Shown: positions 40,977 through 50,114 of the stretch, piece by piece | How the letters are laid out: each line of letters opens with the position of its first letter | Position numbering within the stretch: position 1 is the first letter of the stretch | Assembly (NCBI GenBank): GCA_036733165.1 | Contig: DAINBB010000004.1 | Coordinates: forward strand, 1 to 64,000 | Origin: JAFGGT01 sp036733165 | GTDB taxonomy: Archaea > Methanobacteriota_B > Thermococci > Methanofastidiosales > NM3 | Reading direction: 5' to 3' | DNA: 64,000 nt | Notes under the pieces: model-generated | Told to the model about the DNA's origin: nothing | Databases searched by the model: none | What the model saw: the letters and a program-made list of their open reading frames with translations, nothing else | Program-made: the position numbers and the translations under genes

Positions 40977-41990
40977 TCATTTTTCTATTCTAGAAAAACT
41001 GCCTAACACTACCAATGACCTAACGCTCAATTGGCCCAGCCACTCATCGTAGGCACTCGCCATCTGGCCCGAGTATATCTCATTGCCCCAGTGGGGTTTG
41101 ATAATTCCATCCTTCCTGAGCATATCGATAATATAGTCAAGATTGCGGTCTATTGCGTCATCCCCTAAGCCAAATCTATTTGAATTTGAAGTTGGAACAA
41201 AGTCCAGGGGGCGCGGATTGTACCTGTCCCATTTGTCGGCATCAAGGCATACCAGTTGCTCCACAGCCTTCGTGATGTCATTTTCGAAAAGTGTCGAAAT
41301 GCGCTCTGGAAGTGCTTCGTACAGTCTGATGTAGCAATATAGTTCATGTGGGGAACTGTATTCCTGCCTTCCCCTAAATTTTTCAAGCGCCACATTCACC
41401 AACGCATCCACATCAAGCGTGTCGACAAGGTCCCTGTACCCATAGATGTAACCTATAAGCTCCGCAGACGGATTTCCCCAATGCTCGTCGATCGCTGTCA
41501 TCTCCTTGTTGTTGTCATAATGCCACCACGGGGCATGCGGGTGAAGATTGACATAGGGAGGAACGGCGAGCCACCCTTCCCTGGCCATGTCAAAGGTGCA
41601 TTCAAGATAGTCAATGGCAGAAAGTGCCATAGATTCGGTCGCTTCCCTGTCAGGAAGAGAGTAAAGTATCCTGAGGGCAATAGATGTGGCCATGGCGGAG
41701 GATGACGGCAGGCGGAAGTCAGGTTCCAAAGCGTTCCCAAAACCGCCATCGCGATTCTGATATTGGGATAGGCACTCAATGACACCCTCGCTTTCCAGAC
41801 CATGGAAATGATGGTCGAAAATGGCCTTGTCAATGTCCCTGGCAACTCCTTTTATCTGCTCTTCCGCTTGTTCAAACTGTTCCCTTGATAACATCAACAA
41901 CTCACTCACCTCTTGAAAGGACACGATAGATGGTAACGTTGGATAGAGCAACACCTTGCCCCTGTGACCGATTTTTTTTATATTGTACAT
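40977..41990 (-). CDS. Terpene-cyclase/prenyltransferase-like alpha-toroid protein
   Basis: The 337-residue protein has repeating helix pairs with the QNRDGGFGNALEPDFRLPSS segment near residue 85 (a QW-like, G-rich turn). Further segments are LAVPPYVNLHPHAPWWHYD and LDFVPTSNSNRF. This resembles the alpha-alpha toroid of terpenoid cyclases and prenyltransferase beta subunits. The catalytic DxDD of squalene-hopene cyclases is not seen. Homologues of this kind in bacteria have unknown substrates. The first 30 residues may be upstream of the true start; an ATG at about residue 33 (MLSREQFEQ) is an alternative. Confidence 0.55.
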   Translation of the reverse strand: MYNIKKIGHRGKVLLYPTLPSIVSFQEVSELLMLSREQFEQAEEQIKGVARDIDKAIFDHHFHGLESEGVIECLSQYQNRDGGFGNALEPDFRLPSSSAMATSIALRILYSLPDREATESMALSAIDYLECTFDMAREGWLAVPPYVNLHPHAPWWHYDNNKEMTAIDEHWGNPSAELIGYIYGYRDLVDTLDVDALVNVALEKFRGRQEYSSPHELYCYIRLYEALPERISTLFENDITKAVEQLVCLDADKWDRYNPRPLDFVPTSNSNRFGLGDDAIDRNLDYIIDMLRKDGIIKPHWGNEIYSGQMASAYDEWLGQLSVRSLVVLGSFSRIEK

Positions 41991-42115
41991 CCATCATGCC
42001 AGCACAGTTCCCATTGTATCTACAAAGATATAAATATTGTCAAAAATCAGAATGTTGAAAATTATCCGTGGGGCGGGCCTTGGCTGGCATGACACCCCAA
42101 AATGGCCACCCCTCT

Positions 42116-43852
42116 CTATTTGACCGTGACGCTCTTTGCAAGATTCCTTGGTTTGTCTATGGGAAGACACTTCTCCTTGGCAATATAATAGGCGAACAAC
42201 TGCCCTATTATCGTTGCAGTTATGGAAAAGGAACCTGGAACGCTCCTCGGCAGGAGAAATGTCGGTTCAAAGTCGGGATTGTCCGATATGGTGATGACAT
42301 TCGCCCCCCTGGCCTCGACCTCCTCCGTGTTAGAAAGCATATCATAGTCCGAGTTCTGTATGAACGCGAACACCGTCGTGCCTTCCTCGATCAGCGCTAT
42401 GGTGCCATGCTTGAGCTCTCCCCCCATCATTCCCTCCGCGTGTATGTACGCTATCTCCTTGAGCTTGAGGGCCACTTCTCTCGAGAGAGGGTATGATATG
42501 CCCCTTCCTATCACATATATGTCCTTGGCGTCCTTCAGCAAGGGGGAAAGTTCCTTTATCTTCGCCTCAGAGCTGCGTATCGTATCCTCTATCATAGGGG
42601 GTATCTCATCTATGTCTGTGCCAAATCCCAAAAGGTTTGCAAGTTTTATCAACGTGAGTACTTGATTGGTGTATGTCTTGGTAGATGCGACGCATATCTC
42701 CTGACCCGCATGGATCTCGATAGAGATGTCCGAGAGCCTTTGGATGGTAGAGTAGGGGACATTTACTATCGAGACGATCTTTGAGCCCTTTCCCTTCGCA
42801 TACTTCAATGCCTTGACCACATCCATCGTCTCGCCGCTTTGCGAAATGGCTATTACAAGTGCGTCGCTGTCGGCCAGCATGAAGTTATGGAACTCCGATG
42901 CGATAAGTGTATGGGCCTCTATGCCTACGGTATTGAGCATATACACCCCCGCAAGGGATGCATGGTAGGATGTTCCCGCTGCGACAAACAGGACCCTCTT
43001 GGCCGCCCTGCACAGGTCGGATATTTCATCCATCTTCTTTTTTTGGACTGTGTTCATGGATTCGATGAGAATCCTGGCCATGTCAGGTTGTTCATGGATC
43101 TCCTTTATCATATAATGGTCATGTTTCTCGTCTTTGTGGCTGGTACCTGTCCAGCTGACCTCTGTGATCTCCTTTTTGATAGGGCCTTTGACATTACGGA
43201 AGGAATAGGAATCTGGGTTGACGATGGCATATTCATCATCATCAAAGAATATGGCCTTCGTGGTCTTGTCGGAGAATGCGTATATGTCCGATGCCAGGAC
43301 GAATCCATCGTCCAAGACCCCCATCACAAGCGGCGAGTCCCTCTTGATGGCATATAGCGTCCCATGTTCCTTCAAAAGCATCAATATGGCAAATGTCCCA
43401 ACGGCCTCGCCGATAAATGCCTTGATAGAATCCTCAACGTCCATTCCCGAATCAAGGCTGTCCTGTATGAAGTTCGCGATGACCTCCGTATCGGTCTGTG
43501 AGAGGAACACGAATCCCTTGTCCATTAGTTTTCTTTTCATGTCCTCATAGTTTTCGATGATGCCATTATGGACGACCATTACATTTCCGTTGTTGGAAGT
43601 ATGGGGATGGGCATTTTCCTTTGTCACCTTTCCATGTGTTGCCCACCTTGTATGAGATATGGCCAGCCTTGTCCTTTTGGAATCGAATCCTTTGATGAAA
43701 TCATTTATCTCACCCACAGCCTTTATGACAACGCCATCGGAAGTGGCGATCCCAACCGAGTCGTATCCCCTGTATTCCAATCTTTTCAGAGCTTTTATCA
43801 CGTCGATTGTGTCAAACGGACGTTTCGATACCATGCCGACAATACCACACAT
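42116..43852 (-). CDS. glmS: Glutamine:fructose-6-phosphate aminotransferase GlmS
   Basis: The 578-residue enzyme makes glucosamine-6-phosphate for glycan precursors. Cys2 of MCGIVGMV is the glutaminase nucleophile. Residues 1-210 form the Ntn hydrolase domain (SHTRWATHGKV, HNGIIENYE). Two SIS sugar isomerase domains follow (VAAGTSYHASLAG near 300; IGRGISYPLSREVALKLKEI near 450). The C-terminal PRNLAKSVTVK is the conserved end. GAGGTGAACAGAC before ATG 43852 fixes the start. With the phosphotransferase at 44061-44993 it fits an N-acetylhexosamine glycan pathway. Confidence 0.96.
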   Translation of the reverse strand: MCGIVGMVSKRPFDTIDVIKALKRLEYRGYDSVGIATSDGVVIKAVGEINDFIKGFDSKRTRLAISHTRWATHGKVTKENAHPHTSNNGNVMVVHNGIIENYEDMKRKLMDKGFVFLSQTDTEVIANFIQDSLDSGMDVEDSIKAFIGEAVGTFAILMLLKEHGTLYAIKRDSPLVMGVLDDGFVLASDIYAFSDKTTKAIFFDDDEYAIVNPDSYSFRNVKGPIKKEITEVSWTGTSHKDEKHDHYMIKEIHEQPDMARILIESMNTVQKKKMDEISDLCRAAKRVLFVAAGTSYHASLAGVYMLNTVGIEAHTLIASEFHNFMLADSDALVIAISQSGETMDVVKALKYAKGKGSKIVSIVNVPYSTIQRLSDISIEIHAGQEICVASTKTYTNQVLTLIKLANLLGFGTDIDEIPPMIEDTIRSSEAKIKELSPLLKDAKDIYVIGRGISYPLSREVALKLKEIAYIHAEGMMGGELKHGTIALIEEGTTVFAFIQNSDYDMLSNTEEVEARGANVITISDNPDFEPTFLLPRSVPGSFSITATIIGQLFAYYIAKEKCLPIDKPRNLAKSVTVK

Positions 43853-44060
43853 GTCTGTTCACCTCAACATATCGGATTGATTATCAATATTATATATTAT
43901 TAGTATATAATGGAATGGCCTTACATTGTATATTAATGTATCGGATGCAATGATTATCCTGCTTTGCAAGATGTGCACCGTGAATGATGATTAATGCCAA
44001 TATTGAATAAGAATAATGATTTGAACGATTTCTTGGCCCATTATATGAAACGAAACTGTA

Positions 44061-44993
44061 TTATAAAATGAATATTGTGATTATCAGACTTAAGAACCCA
44101 AATAAAGCCCCTATTGACCATAATAGAAGGACAAGGGAGTATTCCTTCAATCTGAACCTTGATGTGAGAAAGTTGGCCACGGAACTATAGGGCGGCGGCG
44201 TCAGATACCCATATTCGTCCACCTTGGTCGGACCATAACTTACACCCTTGAATCCTACCTTGGACTTGAGAATAAATTCCATTATCTGTGGAACGAGAAC
44301 AACGATGCCAAGAATGACATTTCCCCCAACGATAACAGATATGCCGATGGCCCCACCGATCAGTAGTGTGCCAGTATCCCCAGGAAACACCCTGGCAGGA
44401 TACTTGTTGTATACGAGGAATGCCAGCAATGAAGCGAACACTGGGAGAAGAATCCACTTCATTGTTTCATTGCCGAGCAGCTGGGCATCCAGGAGCAAAA
44501 AGCCTGTCGATATCACGCCGAGGCCTATGGACTCGCCGTTGAATCCTTCCAGAATGTTGGTCAGATTGGACGAAGCTGCCAGGCCTATGATGGCCAGGAC
44601 TGCGTAGAGGACCCCATATCCGATGACAAACAAGGTCAAGTCGATGGAGCCTCCACTGTAGAAAAGCAAAGGTATGGCGGACAGCAGCAGCAATGAGAGT
44701 TTGGTCCTTTGCCTGATGGCGAAGATGTCATCTACGATGCCAACGATAAACACTATGGACAGCGAGGCGATAACATAAGTCCAGAGACCACTCCCATCCG
44801 TGAATGCAATGTAGGCATAGGATGAAAGGATGCCCAGAAATATCGCGATCCCCCCCATCTCAGGAACGGCGGGCCTGTCTTTCTTGTGCCTATCCAGGCC
44901 TATCTTCCCTAAGGACGAGAAGACCCTGATGTGCAATGGGGTTAGGCACAAGGTGACTACAAATGACAAGAACGCCAATGTCGATAAGCCCAT
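44061..44993 (-). CDS. Glycosyltransferase family 4 (UDP-sugar:polyprenyl-phosphate transferase)
   Basis: This membrane enzyme of 310 residues has about ten hydrophobic segments. Signatures are DRHKKDRPAVPEMGGIAI near residue 34, IVGIVDDIF near 85, SSNLTNILEGFNGES near 140, and VFPGDTGTLLIGG near 205. It should transfer a sugar phosphate such as GlcNAc-1-P to dolichyl or undecaprenyl-type phosphate, the first step of N-glycan or surface-glycan assembly. The EGFNG motif is the archaeal/eukaryotic type rather than the bacterial MraY DGxDG. A TATTTAAAATA box about 25 bp upstream of ATG 44993 suggests a leaderless mRNA. Confidence 0.88.
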   Translation of the reverse strand: MGLSTLAFLSFVVTLCLTPLHIRVFSSLGKIGLDRHKKDRPAVPEMGGIAIFLGILSSYAYIAFTDGSGLWTYVIASLSIVFIVGIVDDIFAIRQRTKLSLLLLSAIPLLFYSGGSIDLTLFVIGYGVLYAVLAIIGLAASSNLTNILEGFNGESIGLGVISTGFLLLDAQLLGNETMKWILLPVFASLLAFLVYNKYPARVFPGDTGTLLIGGAIGISVIVGGNVILGIVVLVPQIMEFILKSKVGFKGVSYGPTKVDEYGYLTPPPYSSVANFLTSRFRLKEYSLVLLLWSIGALFGFLSLIITIFIL

Positions 44994-45088
44994 AAGTTTG
45001 CATTGGGGACTGTATTTTAAATACTTCTGTTTTTAGGGACGAGGACGGTCAGGACAAACGATATAAAGCGCATATCATATGATACTCC

Positions 45089-46345
45089 ATGGTCGGGCAG
45101 AAGGGTGTAGAATATATCTCATTCCTTTTGAAACACAAGAACGTGCTGCTTCTGTGCAGCGCCATTTTCATGAGCATGATAGGCTTTGGAATGATATTTC
45201 CCCTGTTGCCCACCCTGGCATCCACCATGGGCGCATCGAAAACCGAGATAGGCATCGTCGCCTCCAGCTTCGCATTCACCAGGATGCTTCTGGTCAGGCC
45301 CTTCGGGGCGCTATCCGACAGGATAGGAAGAAAACCGATGCTTATCTATGGTTTCATAGGCTATGGCATATTCATGTCAAGCTTTGCCTTCGCCCACGAT
45401 ATCCATACCTTGATGTTCCTGAGGGGCATGCAAGGTGTTTGCTCTGCCAGTGTCTGGCCGGCGGCGTCTGCATTGATAGCGGATAGCGTCAATGTTCGGG
45501 AAAGGGGAAAGGCGATGGGATACCTAGGCATGTCCACGAGCGTCGGCCTGATGTTCGGTCCAGCCTTCGGAGGTTTCCTAAAGGACATATATGGCATGCA
45601 GCTCCCATTCATATTGTGCGGGCTGATAACGGGTAGCATGCCGATATTGATAAAGAGGAAGATCCACGAGACCGTTGAGGATGTCAAGCCAATATGGAAC
45701 AAGAGGGATATCAAAGGATGGGGGAATCCATTTGCATGGATAAGGGAAGACTATGAAGAGATAAGAAATCATTCTTTTTCAAGGACCATATTCAGCATAT
45801 TCGCAGCCGGTTTCATATTTAATTTTGCATATGCGCTCATAGAACCCCTGCTGCCGGTGTTCGTCACGGAAAAGATAGGTGCAACGTCGACAGAGGTGGG
45901 ATTGGCATTCACTGCCGCAGGTATCGTGGGGTCAGTGGTCAGACCCCTGGCAGGAGACCTTGCGGACAGGATAGGAAGAAAGAGACCAATAATATTTGGG
46001 ACCTTGTATTCGGGGCTCCTGACGATACCGATGGCTTATATAAGATCATCCACTGAAATGATAATGGTGATGGGTGTGAGATCAGTTGGATGGGCAGTGA
46101 CAGACCCTTCCACGCTTGCATTGCTCTCTGATGTCAGCGATGAAAAAAAGAGAGGAAAGATATTCGGCTTACACCAGTTGTCATCCGGACTAGGATGGAT
46201 GCTGGGACCCTTGGTAGGAGGAATAATATATGATCTGAAGGGAGGCGAACTTTCTTTTCTGTTGACCGCATTCGGGACATTGCTGACCGCAGTGATACTC
46301 ATAATGAACCTGGAAGAGACCTTGGAGGCAAAAAGAAATGTATGA
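45089..46345 (+). CDS. Major facilitator superfamily transporter
   Basis: The 418-residue protein has twelve hydrophobic segments. It has the MFS loop motif between segments 2 and 3 (RPFGALSDRIGRKPM) and its repeat between 8 and 9 (RPLAGDLADRIGRKRP). These are typical of drug-proton antiporters of the DHA1 type. The substrate is unknown. ATATAAAG about 27 bp before ATG 45089 fits a leaderless start. Its end overlaps the HAD phosphatase gene, so the two are probably co-expressed. Confidence 0.88.
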   Translation: MVGQKGVEYISFLLKHKNVLLLCSAIFMSMIGFGMIFPLLPTLASTMGASKTEIGIVASSFAFTRMLLVRPFGALSDRIGRKPMLIYGFIGYGIFMSSFAFAHDIHTLMFLRGMQGVCSASVWPAASALIADSVNVRERGKAMGYLGMSTSVGLMFGPAFGGFLKDIYGMQLPFILCGLITGSMPILIKRKIHETVEDVKPIWNKRDIKGWGNPFAWIREDYEEIRNHSFSRTIFSIFAAGFIFNFAYALIEPLLPVFVTEKIGATSTEVGLAFTAAGIVGSVVRPLAGDLADRIGRKRPIIFGTLYSGLLTIPMAYIRSSTEMIMVMGVRSVGWAVTDPSTLALLSDVSDEKKRGKIFGLHQLSSGLGWMLGPLVGGIIYDLKGGELSFLLTAFGTLLTAVILIMNLEETLEAKRNV

Positions 46346-46982
46346 CACCTTCATATTCGACCTTGACGGCACATTGGTCACTCATGAGATGGACTTCGCA
46401 GCCCATAGGAAGGAGCTTGAGAAGATACTTTTGTCCAGAGGGCTGCCGGAAGAGAAGCTGATCTGGAAGGATGGATTCATAGCATCTTTCAACATTTTCT
46501 GCAAGGAACTGAACTCATTGGGATATGATGGGGACAGGGTGATAGACGAGCTTATAGAAAGCATCAGGCTCTATGAGGTCGAGAGGGCTTCATATACCAA
46601 GGCAATAGAAGGCGCGACAGAGGTCCTGTCCTATCTCAAGGGCAAGGGGTACAAGATAGCCATAGTGACCAGGAACAATCGGGACGCCGCAAACATATCT
46701 ATAGACAATGCAGGGTTTAGGGAATATGTCGATGTCATCATCGCAAGGGACGATGCGTCTGCGATGAAACCAAAGGAAGACCAGTTCGTCATTGCCTTGG
46801 AGAGACTCGGATCAAGTCCTGAATCAACAGTCGTCGTGGGTGACTACAGTCATGAGATAACTGCGGGGAACAGGCTCGGTTGCATGACGATAGGCGTTCT
46901 TTCGGGAAGCGGCGACCTTGAAAGGCTCAAGGGGGCTGAAATAATAGTATCGTCCGCCAAGGACATCATGGATTATTTCTAA
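46338..46982 (+). CDS. HAD-superfamily hydrolase
   Basis: This 214-residue phosphatase-like protein has motif I FDLDGTLV at residues 6-13, motif II in KIAIVTRNNR, motif III Lys in SAMKPKEDQF, and motif IV VVGDYSHEI. A helical cap lies between motifs I and II, making it a subclass I member like phosphoglycolate phosphatase. The substrate is unknown. GGAGG nine bases before ATG 46338 supports the start, which overlaps the transporter gene by eight bases. Confidence 0.87.
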   Translation: MYDTFIFDLDGTLVTHEMDFAAHRKELEKILLSRGLPEEKLIWKDGFIASFNIFCKELNSLGYDGDRVIDELIESIRLYEVERASYTKAIEGATEVLSYLKGKGYKIAIVTRNNRDAANISIDNAGFREYVDVIIARDDASAMKPKEDQFVIALERLGSSPESTVVVGDYSHEITAGNRLGCMTIGVLSGSGDLERLKGAEIIVSSAKDIMDYF

Positions 46983-47056
46983 ATTGACCAATTTACTTTA
47001 TTTTAATACAAATATTTTTATTATAATTGATTTCAAGAAGAAGAAAGGTAAGTATT

Positions 47057-48109
47057 ATGTCAGTTTATGAACTTATTGATAAGATATCAAAGATGCAGGC
47101 GGAAGGTAGGGACCTCATAAGACTGGATATTGGTCAGCCGGACCTTCCCGTTCCCGAAGAGATCAAAGAGGCCACGAAGAAGGCCATAGATGAGAACAGG
47201 ACCGGTTACACCCACTCCATGGGCATTGCCGGGCTCAGAAAGGGGATAGCAAAACTGCACAATGTTTCGGATGAGAACGTGATAATCACCGTAGGCGGCA
47301 AGTTCCCAATATACTCCGCCCTGACCAACAATCCCGGGAAGACGACCTTGATAAGGCCATGCTGGGGCGCATACCCCCTCATACTGAACAAGCTCGGCAA
47401 GGAGTTCGATTCCATAGACACCAGCTTCGAATCGGGATTCCAGCCAGATCTGGATGCGATAGGCAACACGGACATGCTTGTCATCAACTACCCCAACAAC
47501 CCCACTGGCGTGTGCATATCCAACGAAGACTATGCCAAACTGGCGGACCTGTCCAATGACAAGGAATTCACCATAGTGTCTGACGAGGTCTACACAAAGA
47601 TGGCTTTCAGGGACACAGATTCCATCACCAACCATGATTGCGACTACATATGCGTAGGTTCGTTCTCAAAGACGTTCTCTATGACGGGCTACAGGTTGGG
47701 ATACGCGATATCATCCCCTGAGAACATAAAGAAGATACAGGAACTTCAACAACTTACCACTACAAGCCCAACAGAGTTCGCCCAATTCGCCGCGCTTGCT
47801 GCCATGGACATGATGGACAAGACATCGGAACGCATAAGCAGATTCTATAAGAAGAGGATGGACGAGGCTGTGTCCCTTCTTGAAACTGCAGGTTTCGAAG
47901 TCGTTCCTGCAGAGGGCACGTTCTACCTTTTCCCAAGGCTTAAGGCGGATTCCAACAAGTTCGCGATGAGGCTGCTCGAGGAGGGCGTTTCCGTGCTTCC
48001 GGGGAGCCCGTTCGGCCCATACGACAATCATTTCAGGATATCATTGGTAACGGACAGGATGGACGAGGCCACAAGGAAGATGGAAAAGGTCAGAAAGGAG
48101 CTCGAATAG
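47057..48109 (+). CDS. PLP-dependent aminotransferase, class I/II
   Basis: The 350-residue enzyme has LDIGQPDLPVPEEI near residue 19, INYPNNPTGVCIS near 148, SDEVYTKMAF and the PLP lysine in SFSKTFSMTGYRLGY near 213. This is the aspartate/aromatic aminotransferase-like group. AAGGTAAGTATT precedes ATG 47057, which I prefer to an upstream in-frame start at 47027. The amino acid substrate is not evident. It is followed by convergent small and transporter genes. Confidence 0.87.
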   Translation: MSVYELIDKISKMQAEGRDLIRLDIGQPDLPVPEEIKEATKKAIDENRTGYTHSMGIAGLRKGIAKLHNVSDENVIITVGGKFPIYSALTNNPGKTTLIRPCWGAYPLILNKLGKEFDSIDTSFESGFQPDLDAIGNTDMLVINYPNNPTGVCISNEDYAKLADLSNDKEFTIVSDEVYTKMAFRDTDSITNHDCDYICVGSFSKTFSMTGYRLGYAISSPENIKKIQELQQLTTTSPTEFAQFAALAAMDMMDKTSERISRFYKKRMDEAVSLLETAGFEVVPAEGTFYLFPRLKADSNKFAMRLLEEGVSVLPGSPFGPYDNHFRISLVTDRMDEATRKMEKVRKELE

Positions 48110-48112
48110 GGC

Positions 48113-48202
48113 TCACATCCTTTTTTTTGTCAATGTCTTGACTATGTTGTACAACAATAGGCCTATTACGAAACCGATTATCACCAAGTAAGCGCTGTTC
48201 AT
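48113..48202 (-). CDS. 29-residue single-span membrane microprotein
   Basis: ATG 48202 opens a frame reading MNSAYLVIIGFVIGLLLYNI and ending VKTLTKKRM. It has one clear hydrophobic span and a basic tail, the layout of small regulatory membrane peptides. It starts 34 bases after the wtpC stop on the same strand and so could be the last gene of the tungstate operon. The ribosome binding site is weak (AGAGG close to the ATG). Conservation has not been tested. Confidence 0.42.
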   Translation of the reverse strand: MNSAYLVIIGFVIGLLLYNIVKTLTKKRM

Positions 48203-48236
48203 GGCCTCTAATCAGTAAGGGGGAATAATAGTGTTT

Positions 48237-49298
48237 CTATATCGGGACTACATGAAGTGCTGTGCTCTTGAAGAACACGCCCACTTCCGATCCCACCTCT
48301 AGGCCCATGTCGTTGATGGACTGCATCGTCACCGCCACAACTACTGGGAAACCACAATCAATCCTCAAAAGATTGAAGAATCCGTGGTATTCCATGGAAC
48401 TGATAGTCCCCCTGAACCGATTCCTCGCACTTGTGAGCTCGCCGGAGCCTATAACTATGTCCTCAGGTCTTATCAGCAATCTGGCCCGTTCCCCTATGGG
48501 GGACGTATATTGCCCTGTCAGAATCTCCTTGCCGTCAAGCTTCATCAGCAGGCCCTTTGGGGAATTGTCAACTATGTCGACATCCCATATGTTCTCGACC
48601 TTTACGAACCTTGCGACATCCACTGACACGGGTTTGAAAAATATCTCCTTGGGGTCGCCCACCTGCACTATCCTGCCATCCATCATTATGGCTATCCGGT
48701 CTGCCAGTATCATGGCCTCTTCCTGACTGTGGGTCACGTGGATCGTTGTGATGCCCTCCCTCCTATGAAGCGCCTTCATGTCGTTGATGAGCTTTTCCTT
48801 GGTGGCCTCGTCCAATGCTGAGAACGGCTCGTCCAAAAGCAGTATGTCGGGCCTCACGGCCAATGCCCTGGCCATGGCCACCTTCTGTTGTTCGCCACCG
48901 CTGAGCGTCGTCACGTCCCTGCTCAGCAGATGCCCGATGTCCAGCATTGATGTCAGCGCCTCAACGATTCTGTTTATCTCCTCCTTTGGCAGCTTCCTTA
49001 CCTTCAGCCCATATTCGATATTGGACCTTGAGTCATAGTTCGGAAAGAGCGAGTAGTCCTGGTACAGAAATCCCACGTTCCTTTTCTCTGGCGGAAGCGT
49101 CGTGACGTCCTTGCCTCTCAGTTTTATCGATCCCTCATCGGGATAGTAGAGACCTGCGATTATCTCCAGAAGAAGGGTCTTTCCTGCGCCTGTGGGGCCG
49201 AGTATCACAAAATACTCCCCTTCCCTGACATGCAAGTCTATTCCCTTCAGGGAGAATATGCCATCCCAGTCGTTGCTGATGTCCTTGATTTTCAACAT
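48237..49298 (-). CDS. wtpC: Tungstate/molybdate ABC transporter ATPase WtpC
   Basis: The 353-residue ATPase has Walker A GPTGAGKT near residue 36, signature LSGGEQQKVAMARAL near 133, and Walker B DILLLDEPFSALDE. A C-terminal TOBE/MOP-like domain (ARLLIRPEDIVIGSG) follows, which can bind oxyanion and inhibit uptake. It follows the permease by six bases. GGTGATAATC precedes its ATG. Tungsten or molybdenum would serve formylmethanofuran dehydrogenase or similar pterin enzymes. Confidence 0.9.
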   Translation of the reverse strand: MLKIKDISNDWDGIFSLKGIDLHVREGEYFVILGPTGAGKTLLLEIIAGLYYPDEGSIKLRGKDVTTLPPEKRNVGFLYQDYSLFPNYDSRSNIEYGLKVRKLPKEEINRIVEALTSMLDIGHLLSRDVTTLSGGEQQKVAMARALAVRPDILLLDEPFSALDEATKEKLINDMKALHRREGITTIHVTHSQEEAMILADRIAIMMDGRIVQVGDPKEIFFKPVSVDVARFVKVENIWDVDIVDNSPKGLLMKLDGKEILTGQYTSPIGERARLLIRPEDIVIGSGELTSARNRFRGTISSMEYHGFFNLLRIDCGFPVVVAVTMQSINDMGLEVGSEVGVFFKSTALHVVPI

Positions 49299-49304
49299 AG
49301 ATTA

Positions 49305-50114
49305 TCACCATTTTTTCTTAGAGACCAGCCTGAGTGCCATGAACGTGATAAAGCACATTATTATCAGAAGGACCGCTATCGGCTGCGATTCGCTGAGTCC
49401 GCCGGTATTGAATCTGTAGAGGATGAGGGTCGATGCTATCATAGGATAGTAAGCTATCACCACCACGGCTCCGAACTCGCTTACTCCGCGCGCCCATGAC
49501 ATTATCGCGCCGGATATCACGTGACGCAGAGACAGGGGCAGGGTAATATGTAAGAACGCATGTGTTTGGCTGGCACCCAGCGTCCTTGCCACATTCTCAT
49601 AGTTGGGATTCACACTGGCAAAGCCGTCCTTGGCGGCATTTACGAAGAAAGGATAGCTTACGAACAGCATTGCCGCCACGACACCCCACATAGAATCCTG
49701 GAAGACGATGCCTATGCTCTCAAAGAAACCGCCAATGGCGCCCCTCTTCATCAATAGGGAGAACAAGGCTATGCCGGCGACCGTATGAGGAATTATTATT
49801 GGTATGTCGATGAAAGACTCAATGACCTGCTTGAACGGAAAATCGTGCCTTGCCAACACATACGCCAAGGGTATCCCAAAGATCATAGCTATGATGGTGG
49901 CCAAGAACGATGTGTACATGGTAAGCCATATCGAGCGCAACACTGTCTCGTCCTGCATGACCTTGTAAAAGTTATCTGTATTGAGAAACAATGTCTTGAA
50001 CAGTAGATTGAAAAGTGTTCCTGCGACAAAGAGTATTATTCCAAGACCTACAAAAAAGAAAAAAAATGAGAGAGGATTTTTCCTCACTGAACAAAAAAAC
50101 CCTGAAAAATTCAT
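49305..50114 (-). CDS. wtpB: Tungstate/molybdate ABC transporter permease WtpB
   Basis: The 269-residue permease has six hydrophobic segments and the EAA loop near residues 165-195 (AKDGFASVNPNYENVARTLGA) that docks the ATPase. It overlaps the end of wtpA by four bases, so the two are translationally coupled. ModB-type permeases look the same; the Wtp assignment follows the archaeal operon order. Confidence 0.9.
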   Translation of the reverse strand: MNFSGFFCSVRKNPLSFFFFFVGLGIILFVAGTLFNLLFKTLFLNTDNFYKVMQDETVLRSIWLTMYTSFLATIIAMIFGIPLAYVLARHDFPFKQVIESFIDIPIIIPHTVAGIALFSLLMKRGAIGGFFESIGIVFQDSMWGVVAAMLFVSYPFFVNAAKDGFASVNPNYENVARTLGASQTHAFLHITLPLSLRHVISGAIMSWARGVSEFGAVVVIAYYPMIASTLILYRFNTGGLSESQPIAVLLIIMCFITFMALRLVSKKKW

